NCBI RefSeq assembly: GCF_900155965.1
Contig: NZ_FTMG01000001.1
Location: 1 to 64,000 of the forward strand
Length of the DNA: 64,000 bases
Direction of reading: 5' to 3'
Source of the DNA: Mucilaginibacter lappiensis
GTDB taxonomy: Bacteria > Bacteroidota > Bacteroidia > Sphingobacteriales > Sphingobacteriaceae
The position numbers and the translations under genes are program-made. Positions 17,560 through 26,866 of this stretch are shown here, piece after piece; positions within the stretch are counted from its first letter, which is position 1; every line of letters begins with the position of its first letter. Under the pieces are notes generated by a model. That model ran no database searches. It was given only the letters and a program-made list of their open reading frames with translations, and was not told the origin of the DNA.

Positions 17560-17567
17560 CAAATATA
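17560..17567 (-). promoter_or_regulatory. Bacteroidota -7 box (TATATTTG) of leader RNA copy 2 / thrS operon
   Basis: TATATTTG on the minus strand ends 7 nt before the leader hairpin, as in copy 1 at 5544. It would place the start of the thrS transcript at about 17553. Confidence 0.65.
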
Positions 17568-17624
17568 CAAATTTTCGTTTAAATTAAGACTGACGTTTTT
17601 TACAAGATCAATGGACAAACCTTT

Positions 17625-18167
17625 TTAAACACCCGCCTGCAGGTATTTTTCTTTAATGATATTGATGTGGTGCAACTCGTGCCCGGCGATGTGATACGCT
17701 AGAGCCCTTACCGTGGCATCATTGGCCGTACCAGTGCCATGCCCCATCCTATCGAAAGCATTATCGGGCAAACCATTGAATAAAGCAATGGTTGCCCGCC
17801 TTACGGCTTCATACTCTTCAAAAATATTATCGAGCGATCGGCTGTCAGCTTCCGAATAAAGCGCATAGCTATCCTGGTCAAAACCGATGAGGTTGTTTTT
17901 TTCGTTACGGGCAAAGCGCAGGGCACGATAGGCGAAAATACGCTCGTCGTCAATAACATGTACCAGTGTTTCTTTGATACTCCATTTACCAGGGGCATAG
18001 CGATGATATAGGACATCTTCGGGTAAAGAATAGACCAACTGCTTCACCATATCAAAATTATCCTGCAGATGCTTTAATATCAGCCCATCTGTAGGCAATA
18101 ATTTAATGTACATGATGGTGTAAGGCGGGTATTCTCCTGGCTGGGGTGGTGGTATTATTCTCATCAA
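17625..18167 (-). CDS. DinB family protein
   Basis: 180-aa four-helix DinB/YfiT-type protein. The three metal histidines are visible in order: KETLVHVIDDER (near residue 70), and AYHIAGHELHHINII near 158-172. The GKWSIKETLVHV segment is a family mark. DinB-like proteins include thiol-dependent transferases acting with bacillithiol or similar thiols; the reaction is not known here. Starts 3 nt after the stop of the upstream cupin gene, so both are likely one message. Confidence 0.85.
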   Translation of the reverse strand: MMRIIPPPQPGEYPPYTIMYIKLLPTDGLILKHLQDNFDMVKQLVYSLPEDVLYHRYAPGKWSIKETLVHVIDDERIFAYRALRFARNEKNNLIGFDQDSYALYSEADSRSLDNIFEEYEAVRRATIALFNGLPDNAFDRMGHGTGTANDATVRALAYHIAGHELHHINIIKEKYLQAGV

Positions 18168-18170
18168 TGT

Positions 18171-18623
18171 TTATTTACCGCTTTTTTCGGGTAGCATTTT
18201 TATCAACTCTTTTTCGCCGTTAAGCAGGTAATAGGCCACAAATTTAAGCGGTTCTGTATCCGATTGGTTATCGAAATGCGCTATGGGTGTATTTGCCGGT
18301 TCATAAAAAGCATCGCCGGCATGTAAAACTCTGGCCGACTGCCCTTCTGCCTCAAACAATACCGTTCCGGAAACGATGTACCCCATCACCGGTATGGGAT
18401 GCAGATGCCTGCCCGTTTTTTGTTTTGGTTTAAATGTGATCTCGCGAACATCAACACTCGAAACGTTACGAGCAGGAAACTCCGCCATGAATATTCTTTT
18501 GCGGATGATGCTATCTTTTAAAGTAACATAACCTGCGGTGTTTTTTACAGGGCTTAAATTAGCTGCATTTACCGCACCGGCAAATGCAAGGCTGATCATC
18601 ATAATTACAACTAAGTTTTTCAT
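18171..18623 (-). CDS. exported cupin domain protein
   Basis: 150 aa with a signal peptide (about 1-20, ending VNAANL) and one cupin barrel: GRHLHPIPVMGYIVSGTVLFEAEG gives motif 1 and HAGDAFYEPANTPIAHFDN motif 2. Histidines at about 77, 79 and 115 can form a metal site. Similar periplasmic single-domain cupins are often taken for sensors or small-molecule enzymes. Likely co-transcribed with the DinB gene downstream (3-nt gap). Confidence 0.83.
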   Translation of the reverse strand: MKNLVVIMMISLAFAGAVNAANLSPVKNTAGYVTLKDSIIRKRIFMAEFPARNVSSVDVREITFKPKQKTGRHLHPIPVMGYIVSGTVLFEAEGQSARVLHAGDAFYEPANTPIAHFDNQSDTEPLKFVAYYLLNGEKELIKMLPEKSGK

Positions 18624-18716
18624 GTAGTTATGACTATTTAAACCCGAAATTGTTTCAATACGATTTAGACAATCCCAAATTCCCTCGAAGAGAACCTAAG
18701 GGAATAGAAAATATCA

Positions 18717-18986
18717 CTAAATATATCGAACACGAAAACCATCGATCTCCTTCTCTGCTGAAGAGAGAACATCTACTATACTGTTAAACCCATCCCCCAG
18801 GCTTACCTTACTCCTATCAGCATTTCTCCAGATTAATGTAACGGGCAAATCAATCGAACTTGTCAAACAGTCCCAAAGGGCATCCAGATTTTCGCCATAA
18901 TACTCCGGAAATGTTAATTTTTTTTTAATCTCCAAATGAAAATCATTTATGGTTTTAATTCGTTCTCCTTCAATAGTTATTTCCAT
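18717..18986 (-). CDS. barstar-family protein (ribonuclease inhibitor type)
   Basis: 89 aa, close to barstar length. The key part is FPEYYGENLDALWDCLTSSIDLPVTLIW near residues 27-54, carrying the acidic/aromatic helix that plugs the barnase active site. C-terminal helix and strand are present (EKEIDGFRVRYI). Barstar neutralises barnase-type RNases; no such RNase or polymorphic-toxin gene is adjacent, so this is an orphan immunity protein or has another partner. Next to the cupin gene but 93 nt apart. Confidence 0.85.
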   Translation of the reverse strand: MEITIEGERIKTINDFHLEIKKKLTFPEYYGENLDALWDCLTSSIDLPVTLIWRNADRSKVSLGDGFNSIVDVLSSAEKEIDGFRVRYI

Positions 18987-19164
18987 AATTTTTTAGCCTT
19001 ACAACGAATGCCGGGTTCTGTCTTAACTCCAAAAGCCTTAGAGTTCCCCTCAGAAAAGAAATCTAAACAGTAGATGCAATAATAAAAATATTCTTTTATA
19101 ACTTTAAAAATCGCCGACCAGTGCATCTTTAACTACCTTATATTGGCTAAACCTTTTAAATCAA

Positions 19165-20280
19165 ATGTCTTTGAACAACCCTCCACGTACATCTTCCTGG
19201 TTCAGTAAATTTTTTGAAGGATTATATGTATATATCGCTTTAGCCGGTGTTGCCAATATGTTACTGCCTTTGTTTTTTTATGAATATTTAAAAGTATCGG
19301 GCCAGTCTCTGTTTTTTATAATAATTAATTGGGGAGGTCCTGTTTTTATGCTGCTCATTGTTATTTATTCTGTTTACTGGCAGGGTAAAGAAAAAACAGC
19401 GGACTTTAATTCGGGCATAAAACATGCCTGGTTACGAGGCGTATTACGTTATTTTCTTGCTTTTGATATATCTATTTACGGCTTTGGCAAAATTTTCAGA
19501 ACCCAATTCGGGCATATTTATTCACGTGATGATCTGCCGGTTGGAAATTTAAGCGGCTTTGAGCTTACCTGGAATTATTTCGGGCACTCCTATACCTTGG
19601 CGATTATTTTAGCTGTGTTGCAGATAGGCGGCAGCATTTGCCTGCTTTTCAGGCGAACAACCTTATCAGGTGTTTTTATTCTGTTGCCTGTAATGTTAAA
19701 CGTTGTGCTTATTAATATTTTTTATGATATCGCTTCTGCAGCCTTCATCAATTCTTTAATCATAACCTTCGGTTTACTGTATCTTTTATTGTTGAGGTGG
19801 CAGGACATTAAAGCGTTCCTGTTTACTAAGAACACCGAAATACCCCTCATACAATTACCGTTTTTAAAATGGTTATTAAGGGTTTTGGCCATAGGAATGG
19901 CTTTTTTTAATATATATCATTTTGTCGCCAACGCGCCAGCAGCAGCTTTTGAGGGGAAATGGAAAGTAGATGAGTATAAACGAAACGGTAAGGTGATTGG
20001 TAAAAACGACTGGCAAACCAATCCAGCGTCCTGGTGCAAGGTTTATATGGAATCCTATGGCCAATTGTCCTTATCGCCAAACCCGTATATATTTGATAAA
20101 GAAAGGGCATGGTTTGGTGGTTATCGATATGATGCAAGCAAAAAAACATTAAACATCGTTTTCAAAGACAGCCAGACAGATACCACCAAAGTTAAGGTGA
20201 GCAATTATGATAGGAAAACAATGCAGTGGAACATGATCATGCGCGGTGATACATTGCAAATGAAACTTATTAAAGAGTAA
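19165..20280 (+). CDS. DoxX-like polytopic membrane protein with soluble C-terminal domain
   Basis: 371 aa. Residues about 15-245 hold six or more hydrophobic helices, with a DoxX-like pattern in FDISIYGFGKIFRTQF and HSYTLAIILAVLQIGGSICLLF. Residues about 260-371 form a soluble domain (GKWKVDEYKRNGKVI, SWCKVYME, KVKVSNYDRKTMQWNMIM) that reads like a lipocalin-type stress domain. Function unknown. Flanked by convergent LutA-like gene; stands alone on this strand. Confidence 0.65.
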   Translation: MSLNNPPRTSSWFSKFFEGLYVYIALAGVANMLLPLFFYEYLKVSGQSLFFIIINWGGPVFMLLIVIYSVYWQGKEKTADFNSGIKHAWLRGVLRYFLAFDISIYGFGKIFRTQFGHIYSRDDLPVGNLSGFELTWNYFGHSYTLAIILAVLQIGGSICLLFRRTTLSGVFILLPVMLNVVLINIFYDIASAAFINSLIITFGLLYLLLLRWQDIKAFLFTKNTEIPLIQLPFLKWLLRVLAIGMAFFNIYHFVANAPAAAFEGKWKVDEYKRNGKVIGKNDWQTNPASWCKVYMESYGQLSLSPNPYIFDKERAWFGGYRYDASKKTLNIVFKDSQTDTTKVKVSNYDRKTMQWNMIMRGDTLQMKLIKE

Positions 20281-20323
20281 TAATTTAAAAGTACAAGAGA
20301 TAAGCAAAATCCGAAATCAAAAC

Positions 20324-21052
20324 CTACACATTCCCCCAGCCCAGTGTCAACACATCGGACAGGTGCATGGTTTTAATAGGTAGACTGTTCTTGTCGATAT
20401 AACTTTGCAGGTGCAGCAGACAGGAAACATCGGTGGAGATAATGTACTCCGCTCCTACGGCCAGGGCATTGTCAACCTTTTGCTGGGCCATAGCGGTGGA
20501 TATGCCATCAAATTTAACGGCGAAGGTACCGCCAAAACCACAGCAGGTTTCGTTGTCTTTTAAGTTAAGTAATTCCAGACCCAATACTTTGGAGAGCAAC
20601 TGGCGGGGCTCGTCCTTGATCTTACATTCACGCAGCGCGGCGCAACTGTCGTGATAAACGGCTTTACCATCGAGCTCGGCGCCGAAATAATCGAATTGCA
20701 GGATGTTCACCAAAAAATCAGATAGCTCGTAGATATTGCCCTGTACGGCCCGGCATTTATTGTGTACGGCAGTATTAGTAAACAGATCATTATAATAATT
20801 TTTCACCATACCCGTGCAGGAGGCTGATGGAGTTACGATCACGCTATCATCCGAAAAATCATTCAGAAATTTGCTACCTACGGCTTTGGCCTCGTCCCAG
20901 AAACCGGCGTTAAAAGCGGGCTGACCGCAGCAGGTTTGGTTAGGATTAAAGCTTACTTTACACCCTGCTTTTTCCAACACCTTTACGGTATTAAAAGCTG
21001 TATCAGGGAATAACTGATCAATAAAACAGGGTACAAATAACTCAATCTTCAT
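20324..21052 (-). CDS. cysteine-rich (Fe-S) oxidoreductase subunit, LutA/YkgE type
   Basis: 242 aa with two cysteine-rich CCG domains: TCCGQPAFNAG near residues 40-50 with SASC near 77-80, and SCAALRECK with ETCCGFGGTFAVKF in the second half. These ligate clusters in LutA, which with LutB and LutC oxidises L-lactate. No lutB or lutC adjoins it; in Bacteroidota they often lie elsewhere. The next minus-strand gene upstream is the UMF1-type permease, 13 nt away, so they probably share a message. Confidence 0.85.
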   Translation of the reverse strand: MKIELFVPCFIDQLFPDTAFNTVKVLEKAGCKVSFNPNQTCCGQPAFNAGFWDEAKAVGSKFLNDFSDDSVIVTPSASCTGMVKNYYNDLFTNTAVHNKCRAVQGNIYELSDFLVNILQFDYFGAELDGKAVYHDSCAALRECKIKDEPRQLLSKVLGLELLNLKDNETCCGFGGTFAVKFDGISTAMAQQKVDNALAVGAEYIISTDVSCLLHLQSYIDKNSLPIKTMHLSDVLTLGWGNV

Positions 21053-21065
21053 CTCTTACACCAAA

Positions 21066-22382
21066 TTACACGGCACTTAGCTCCGCATTTTGCTTTACCT
21101 TTTTTTCTGCCGACAGCAAAGAAAACAATAATATTAAACCTATTATAAAAAAGATGGCCAATACCAGTACCGAATTACGCGGACTGCCGGTGAGTTCTTC
21201 AAAAAAACCAAAACTGAACACTCCACCTACTATCGCCAGCTTTTCGGTAACATCATAAAAACTGAAGAACGATGCAGTGTCCGTAATGTTTTCGGGTAAA
21301 TATTTTGAATAGGTGGAGCGCGACATGGATTGAATGCCCCCCATCACTAAACCCACCACTGCCGCTACCACATAAAACTGTGTAGCTGTAGTAGTTAGAT
21401 AAGCAGCAGCACATACCCCTATCCAGATGATCACTACGGCAATCAATACCCTTACGTTTCCATATCTTCCAGATAACCGCGACATTAATGTTGCCCCGCC
21501 AATGGCCACCAGTTGTATAATTAAAATGGTAGTGATTAATGCCGATGTAGGCATGTGCAATTCTTTAGCCGCAAAACCTGTGGCTACCAGCATAATGGTT
21601 TGCACGCCCATGGAATAAAAGAAAAACGCAGGAAGATACCTTTTGAGTAAAGGCATGGTTTTTACTTTTTTCCAAACTTTACCTAATTCTATAAAACCAC
21701 CTTTGATGATATTATGATCATGACTAACCGCATTGGGGCTTCCTTTTGGTAATACAATGAAAGGAATAAGCGCGAAACCCATCCACCATACGCCTACCAG
21801 TAAAAATGATAAACGGGCCGGAAAGGTTTGGTCGACAATACCAAACAGCTCTGGTTTTAGCACAAACACAAAGCAAATAAGCTGCAGCAATACACTACCA
21901 ATGTAACCGTAGGTAAATCCTTTGGCGCTCACGTTGTCCTGCATGTCGACCGTAGCAATTTCGGGTAGATAAGAGTTATAAAATACAAAGCCGCCGCTGT
22001 AGCCTATAGCAGCCAGGGCGAAGGCTATTATGCCCAGTTCGATATGATTTGCGTCGAAAAAATAAAGCACCCCACACGCCAGGGCACCTATAGCCGTAAA
22101 GAACTGCATGAATATCTTTTTATTCCCCTTATAATCGGCAATGGACGACAGTATGGGCAGCAGTAAAACAATGATCAGATAAGCGACCGATAAGGCATAA
22201 TCAGAAAGTGCGGTATTGACAAAGCTTTTGCCAAAGAAGGTTACCCTGCCGCCATTAGCCTTGGTAATAGCCACATAATAAGCCGGGAAGATGGTAGAAG
22301 TGATGACCAGGTTGTAGGCAGAGTTGGCCCAATCAAAAAAGGCCCATGCCCTGATGGTTTTTTTATTGTTTTTGGTTTCCAT
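21066..22382 (-). CDS. MFS permease of the UMF1/Atg22-like family
   Basis: 438 aa with about 12 membrane segments. AWAFFDWANSAYNLVITSTIFPAYY at the N-terminus is the UMF1 (DUF894-like MFS_1) hallmark, and GGIQSMSRSTYSKYLPE in the C-terminal half is the second. The frame extends 16 codons upstream to a weaker start; METKNNKKTIRAWAFFDW is the usual N-terminus. Substrate unknown; the yeast relative Atg22 exports amino acids. Likely co-transcribed with the LutA-like gene. Confidence 0.88.
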   Translation of the reverse strand: METKNNKKTIRAWAFFDWANSAYNLVITSTIFPAYYVAITKANGGRVTFFGKSFVNTALSDYALSVAYLIIVLLLPILSSIADYKGNKKIFMQFFTAIGALACGVLYFFDANHIELGIIAFALAAIGYSGGFVFYNSYLPEIATVDMQDNVSAKGFTYGYIGSVLLQLICFVFVLKPELFGIVDQTFPARLSFLLVGVWWMGFALIPFIVLPKGSPNAVSHDHNIIKGGFIELGKVWKKVKTMPLLKRYLPAFFFYSMGVQTIMLVATGFAAKELHMPTSALITTILIIQLVAIGGATLMSRLSGRYGNVRVLIAVVIIWIGVCAAAYLTTTATQFYVVAAVVGLVMGGIQSMSRSTYSKYLPENITDTASFFSFYDVTEKLAIVGGVFSFGFFEELTGSPRNSVLVLAIFFIIGLILLFSLLSAEKKVKQNAELSAV

Positions 22383-22624
22383 TGAACAATAAAAGTATAC
22401 AAATTTTAGTATTTGCGAAACGGGTATCAAACATATGAATTATAAAAATACGCCATGATTATGAATACATGAGGTAATACTGGTTTAATTTTTGAGGGAA
22501 AAGAGCATTTTAGTGTTTTCAATGTTGTATGCAGCAACTGAAATACATCTTTTTTACAAATCAGTTGGTATGGGAACCAATAGTGGCGATCCGGGAAAGT
22601 TAGTACTTAAAGGATCTGCCCAAA

Positions 22625-23302
22625 ATGACTAATGCGATGAAGGAAAGCGACAAAACAAGCACTATAACTACAGAGATACCCCATTATACCGAGGCTAAAG
22701 CGTTGCTTTTACAAGCGAACAGCGCTCATGGCGGCAGCGAACTCGATATGATCAAAACGATGCGCTACTCTGCTACTATCATGGGTGTAAAAGCGGTATC
22801 CTATGTGGATATCCCAGGCAACAGGATACGGATAGAGCTTTGGGAAAACGGTACGGTAGTTTCTGTTGAACAGGAAGAAAATGGCGATGGCTGGCAGTGG
22901 CTTAACGGCAGAAAAGCCGCTATGCCACCCGCACGGATAGCGGAGATGAAAAGCACATTCTATTCGGGTTTGTTGGGATTACGCAAACCAGCCATTAACC
23001 AGATGCAGGTGTTAAATATGCAGAAGCTAAAAAACAACACTTACTCGGTTTTATGTAAGCTTGAAGGCAACGATTATATTTTTGCCATCAACGATCAAAA
23101 CCAACTGGTGGCTGAAGCCAATAAAACATCCGGACGGACATCTATATCTGTCCTGTCACATCTGCGCCTGGTGCAGGGTATTATGATCCCTTTTCATGAG
23201 GTGGTAACATCGGGTATAAAGAAGCTGGTTATTCAATATGACAGCTTTGAGATCAATCCCGCATTTAATGCGGATACGTGGAGTGTGCCCGCGGGGATGT
23301 AG
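22625..23302 (+). CDS. hypothetical protein, possibly LolA-like
   Basis: 225 aa. The N-terminal LLLQANSAHGGSELDMIKTMRYSATIMG and later segments (IELWENGTVVSVEQ, GDGWQWLNGRKAAMPPA, IMIPFHEVVTSGIKKL, WSVPAGM) follow the rhythm of LolA/LolB-fold proteins, which bind lipid-like ligands in the periplasm. No signal peptide is seen; the 18 residues before the domain are polar, so it may be cytoplasmic or the start may be misjudged. Not co-directional with any neighbour. Function unknown. Confidence 0.55.
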   Translation: MTNAMKESDKTSTITTEIPHYTEAKALLLQANSAHGGSELDMIKTMRYSATIMGVKAVSYVDIPGNRIRIELWENGTVVSVEQEENGDGWQWLNGRKAAMPPARIAEMKSTFYSGLLGLRKPAINQMQVLNMQKLKNNTYSVLCKLEGNDYIFAINDQNQLVAEANKTSGRTSISVLSHLRLVQGIMIPFHEVVTSGIKKLVIQYDSFEINPAFNADTWSVPAGM

Positions 23303-23337
23303 GAAAGAATTATATAAAGGGCGTAGAAATAAAAAAC

Positions 23338-23451
23338 ATGTCATTACGAAGAGGAGCCCCACCCAACCCTCCCCGAAAGGGAGGGCTTTAAAATATTTAC
23401 CAAAAGTCTCCCCTTCCGGGGGAGATTTAGAGGGGGCTTCGCAATGACATG
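23338..23451. repeat. palindromic intergenic element (CATGTCATT...AATGACATG)
   Basis: Outer arms CATGTCATTACGAAG and CTTCGCAATGACATG pair over nearly their full length. Inside are two smaller GC-rich hairpins (CTCCCCGAAAGGGAG and TCTCCCCTTCCGGGGGAGA). Lies between convergent genes, so it may also act as a terminator. A type common in Sphingobacteriales intergenic DNA. Confidence 0.6.
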
Positions 23452-23473
23452 GGGGTTATAATCGCTAAGCAGC

Positions 23474-25936
23474 CTATTTAGCGCTCCATTTTTGCTGTAA
23501 AAGCTTGATGAAATATCCACCAACCACACTGCGTGCCTGGAAACCTACCTGCTTGCCGTTGGTAGTTTCGTGCCAGTCGCTCAGTGGTACATGAGTAGGC
23601 GTTTCGGTAGCATACTGGTAAACCGGGTTAACCAGCGCCTCAAAATCTGCCTTATTTTTGGCTAAGGTAGCTGTCCAGATGATCCAGTCGCTTTTGGTAT
23701 AAGTTTTACGGCTATCCAGCGGTATACCATATTTATTTTGTTTGGTTAAATAGAATTTTATCTCACGATCATAAACCGATTGCGGGAATAGGTTTAAGCC
23801 CAGTATTTTGTCCCAAACAATATTATATTTTTGGCTCCAGCTGTCTTTTTTATCAAACACCAGGGAATAATGATCACCGGCATCAGCCATTTTCATCCAT
23901 TTAGATACCATATCCTTTGCCATAGCTCTGTATTTTGCGGCCACATCCTTTTGACCGAGCAGATCAGCCAGGTGGGCATAACAGCCAACCCCAACAATAG
24001 CTTTGGCCGATAAGTTAGCATTACGTGCCAGGTGACCGGCAAAATCATCCGTACATAACTGGTTGGCAGGATCTAAGCCTTCTTTGGCTAAATAGTTTGT
24101 CCAGGTGGTTAATGTTTTCCAATGCTTTTTGGCATAGGCGGGATTATTGCCATTGGCCCTTACTATAGCCGCTGTTAAGGCCAGCATGTTGCCCGATTCT
24201 TCCACTGGCATTCCCTCGCCGTAAGTTTGGCCATTGGCTAAAGGATAGGTACCCAGATCATGAGCTGCGAAATCATGTGCGAATTTGCCGGTCTCACTAA
24301 AATAGAAGATTCCATTCAGCATACCCTCCATTAATTTTGGATTGTAAAGCAGGAACAAAGGCGCCGACGGATAGGTAACATCAACCGTATTGATAGAACC
24401 ATTGCTAAAATTCTCTTTCGACAGGAATAAAATTTCACCTTGCGGACTTTTCACCAGTGTATGAGCTGAGATAGCTTGCCTGTAAGCCAGTGCGCACAGT
24501 TTAGCGAATGGCGTACCGCCTGCGTTCTGAGCATCTTTATACATAGAGGTATTAAACGCGGTACATTTTTGCAGCACAGCCGGATATTCCGCAGCGGCTT
24601 TCGCCAATATCTGCTCTATAGTTTTGGTCTGTGCGTTTTGCCACCAGGGTTTTAAATTAGTGTGGAAGTATTGTACGGGCGTAATATCATCATAACCCAG
24701 TTCTACAAATTTAACCACGGCTGTTTTACCCACTTTACCAAAAGGTATCACGGTATTTAAAACCAGGTTAGTCCCCTCCTTTACGGTCGATTTACTGTCA
24801 CCACTGAAAAATGAATCAACCGATTGCTTACCCGTACTTATATATTGTTGTGCATTGGCTGTTTTAGGTACAGCCACGTACATATATCCCCAGTCGATGC
24901 GCAGGTCGTCGCCTTTCTTTTGCAGTATAGGTTGCTCTATGGTACCTGCTTTTAAAACAGACAGTGAACCCGATGTATATTGCTGCGTGGTTACCGGTTG
25001 CTGTGGTGTATTACGCGCGATATCTGCCGATGCACTGAAGTAAACCTTTACATCATGCGATGCACCATCATTTGATTTAACCTTATAGCTGATATACGAT
25101 ACCGGGCGTGACAAAAGATTCAAATCATTCATCAGCAATGGCGAAGTGAAAGTAAGCTGCAGATCAGCCTTTCCACATTTAAAATTGTAAATGGTTTGGG
25201 TAGCATTTATGGTTACACTGGTTTGTTTTGCCAGTTTCAGAGCAGCATGGCCTGTTGGTTTGAGCTCATCGGCTAAACCGGCATCAAGCCAGGCACCACC
25301 GCCTGTGTTGGTACAATGCAAGGCCAATACGTTTTCGCCTTTTTTCAGAGCGTTAACAGCAGAATCATTCAATGCAAAATATTGCAGATCGCCATTGGCG
25401 CCACCTTGTTCGTTTACTTTTTTACCGTTGATATAAACCTCGGCTTCATCATCATGGTGCAGCCTTAGCCAAAGTTTATTAAAGTTCAGATCATTGAGTG
25501 TAAAAGTACGGCGCACCCAGATATCACGACCTGTCCATAAGGTTTTTGCAGCGGATTTGTCGTTACTGAAGGGAGCAGTCCCCGTTTTCCAGCTACTGTC
25601 ATCAAATTTGACCGATGCCCAATCTTTGGAGGGTTCTGCCTCTGTAAACTTACAGGTATAAGGTTTTTCGTCGGCAGCAGCCAGTACGGTTTTATATTCA
25701 ACCGACTCTTTGCCCATAAAACGGTAAACAGTACCGTCGACTTTGATCAGACCTAACAGCGATTGATCTTTACCTGTCCAATGATGTGTGGTAGATTCGT
25801 TCAGGTTATCCGTGAACGACCAGATACTGAAATAAGGATTGTGAGTAATGAGCGGATAAGCAGGCGCTTTGGTAACCTGTGCCCGGGCCAAAAAGCCTGC
25901 TAACATAAGGCAAACAACAAATGGGAACCTTTTCAT
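23474..25936 (-). CDS. exported DUF4965/DUF5127/DUF1793 protein (glutaminase A-like)
   Basis: 820 aa with a signal peptide (about 1-19, LAGFLARAQ). The N-terminal part starts with PAYPLITHNPYFSIWSFTDNLNE (DUF4964), continues with a galactose-binding-like insertion near 85-215 (DIWVRRTFTLNDLNFNKLWLRLHHDDEAEVYINGK), then DUF5127, and the helical (alpha/alpha)6-like part ends with YGIPLDSRKTYTKSDWIIWTA and PLSDWHETTNGK. Members are annotated as glutaminase A after a fungal enzyme, but many bacterial ones sit in glycan-degradation settings. No SusCD pair is adjacent. Monocistronic. Confidence 0.85.
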   Translation of the reverse strand: MKRFPFVVCLMLAGFLARAQVTKAPAYPLITHNPYFSIWSFTDNLNESTTHHWTGKDQSLLGLIKVDGTVYRFMGKESVEYKTVLAAADEKPYTCKFTEAEPSKDWASVKFDDSSWKTGTAPFSNDKSAAKTLWTGRDIWVRRTFTLNDLNFNKLWLRLHHDDEAEVYINGKKVNEQGGANGDLQYFALNDSAVNALKKGENVLALHCTNTGGGAWLDAGLADELKPTGHAALKLAKQTSVTINATQTIYNFKCGKADLQLTFTSPLLMNDLNLLSRPVSYISYKVKSNDGASHDVKVYFSASADIARNTPQQPVTTQQYTSGSLSVLKAGTIEQPILQKKGDDLRIDWGYMYVAVPKTANAQQYISTGKQSVDSFFSGDSKSTVKEGTNLVLNTVIPFGKVGKTAVVKFVELGYDDITPVQYFHTNLKPWWQNAQTKTIEQILAKAAAEYPAVLQKCTAFNTSMYKDAQNAGGTPFAKLCALAYRQAISAHTLVKSPQGEILFLSKENFSNGSINTVDVTYPSAPLFLLYNPKLMEGMLNGIFYFSETGKFAHDFAAHDLGTYPLANGQTYGEGMPVEESGNMLALTAAIVRANGNNPAYAKKHWKTLTTWTNYLAKEGLDPANQLCTDDFAGHLARNANLSAKAIVGVGCYAHLADLLGQKDVAAKYRAMAKDMVSKWMKMADAGDHYSLVFDKKDSWSQKYNIVWDKILGLNLFPQSVYDREIKFYLTKQNKYGIPLDSRKTYTKSDWIIWTATLAKNKADFEALVNPVYQYATETPTHVPLSDWHETTNGKQVGFQARSVVGGYFIKLLQQKWSAK

Positions 25937-26086
25937 GTTTTTATAAATGGTTTATACAATATGGAATTATAGAGCCGTAAATATTTGCATTTTCCGGCTT
26001 AAAACAGATACACCACCACAAAAAGCGTTAAATTGACGATTAATTGAGACGATATGTAGAAGATGTGCAGATGAGGTCAGATGTGC

Positions 26087-26174
26087 GGATATGTAAATGT
26101 GCGGATATGCAGATTAAAAAGTTAAATCATCAATCAATTATCCTCATTTGCATATCTGCACATTTACATATCTG
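26087..26174. repeat. inverted repeat of TGTGCGGATATG-type words
   Basis: GGATATGTAAATGTGCGGATATGCA at 26087-26111 pairs, with two mismatches, with 26149-26173. Its right arm ends 4 nt past the DUF4268 stop codon. Related GTGCAGATATG words occur at 28607-28645 and 35137-35172. The arms could form a long hairpin that ends the DUF4268 transcript. Confidence 0.6.
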
Positions 26175-26177
26175 GTT

Positions 26178-26639
26178 TTACTTAAACAGTTCAAAACTAT
26201 ATTGGGCTATGCTCCAGAACTCATCAAGGGCTATGATGCGGGGTTTAAAAAAGGAAATAAGTGCGGGCCAGTCGTTACGATTAAAGATACTTGCAGATGG
26301 TAACGTTTTGATGATGCGGCTTACCAGTTTATTGTTTTCGTCGCGGGTGTGCGGTTCCCATTCCCATTCTTCGTTAAGATTAGTATCGAATACTGTTTTC
26401 AGCTCTTTGAATTGCTCAAACATCAGTTCCTGCATTCCGGCGTCCGGATGTGATATTTCGATAGCGATATAAGCCTCGCGGTTACCGGTTTGCATTTTAA
26501 AGTTAAGATGTTTGATACCGGTTTTATAATTGATCCAGTTAATTCTTAAACCATCGGCCGATAGTTGCGGCGCTATATATTGCCCAAATGCGGTCCAAAA
26601 AGCCTGTCTTATCTGTGATGCCTCGTCTTTTGAATACAA
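26178..26639 (-). CDS. DUF4268 domain protein
   Basis: 153 aa, cytoplasmic. EASQIRQAFWTAFGQYI, INWINYKTGIKHLNFKM, AYIAIEISHPD and a tryptophan-rich FDTNLNEEWEWEP give the DUF4268 pattern, a fold related to PD-(D/E)XK nucleases (the IEI strand and acidic residues may belong to it). Function unknown. Not co-transcribed with obvious partners; a long inverted repeat follows the stop. Confidence 0.8.
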   Translation of the reverse strand: MYSKDEASQIRQAFWTAFGQYIAPQLSADGLRINWINYKTGIKHLNFKMQTGNREAYIAIEISHPDAGMQELMFEQFKELKTVFDTNLNEEWEWEPHTRDENNKLVSRIIKTLPSASIFNRNDWPALISFFKPRIIALDEFWSIAQYSFELFK

Positions 26640-26866
26640 TGTATTTTTGATGATTTTACTGAGCCTGTAAAATTATGGAAAATATTGGCAACGACATTTT
26701 ACTGAGCAATTTTCAAGATTATATTTTTTTTCTACGATACCTATTGTAATGAAACTATAATAATTATCGTTATGGTATGTATTACAATTAAAATAAAAAG
26801 ACAAATCATATGGTAACCTTGTCACAATTACCTATAAATATAGTCTTACTAAATATACTTAAATCT

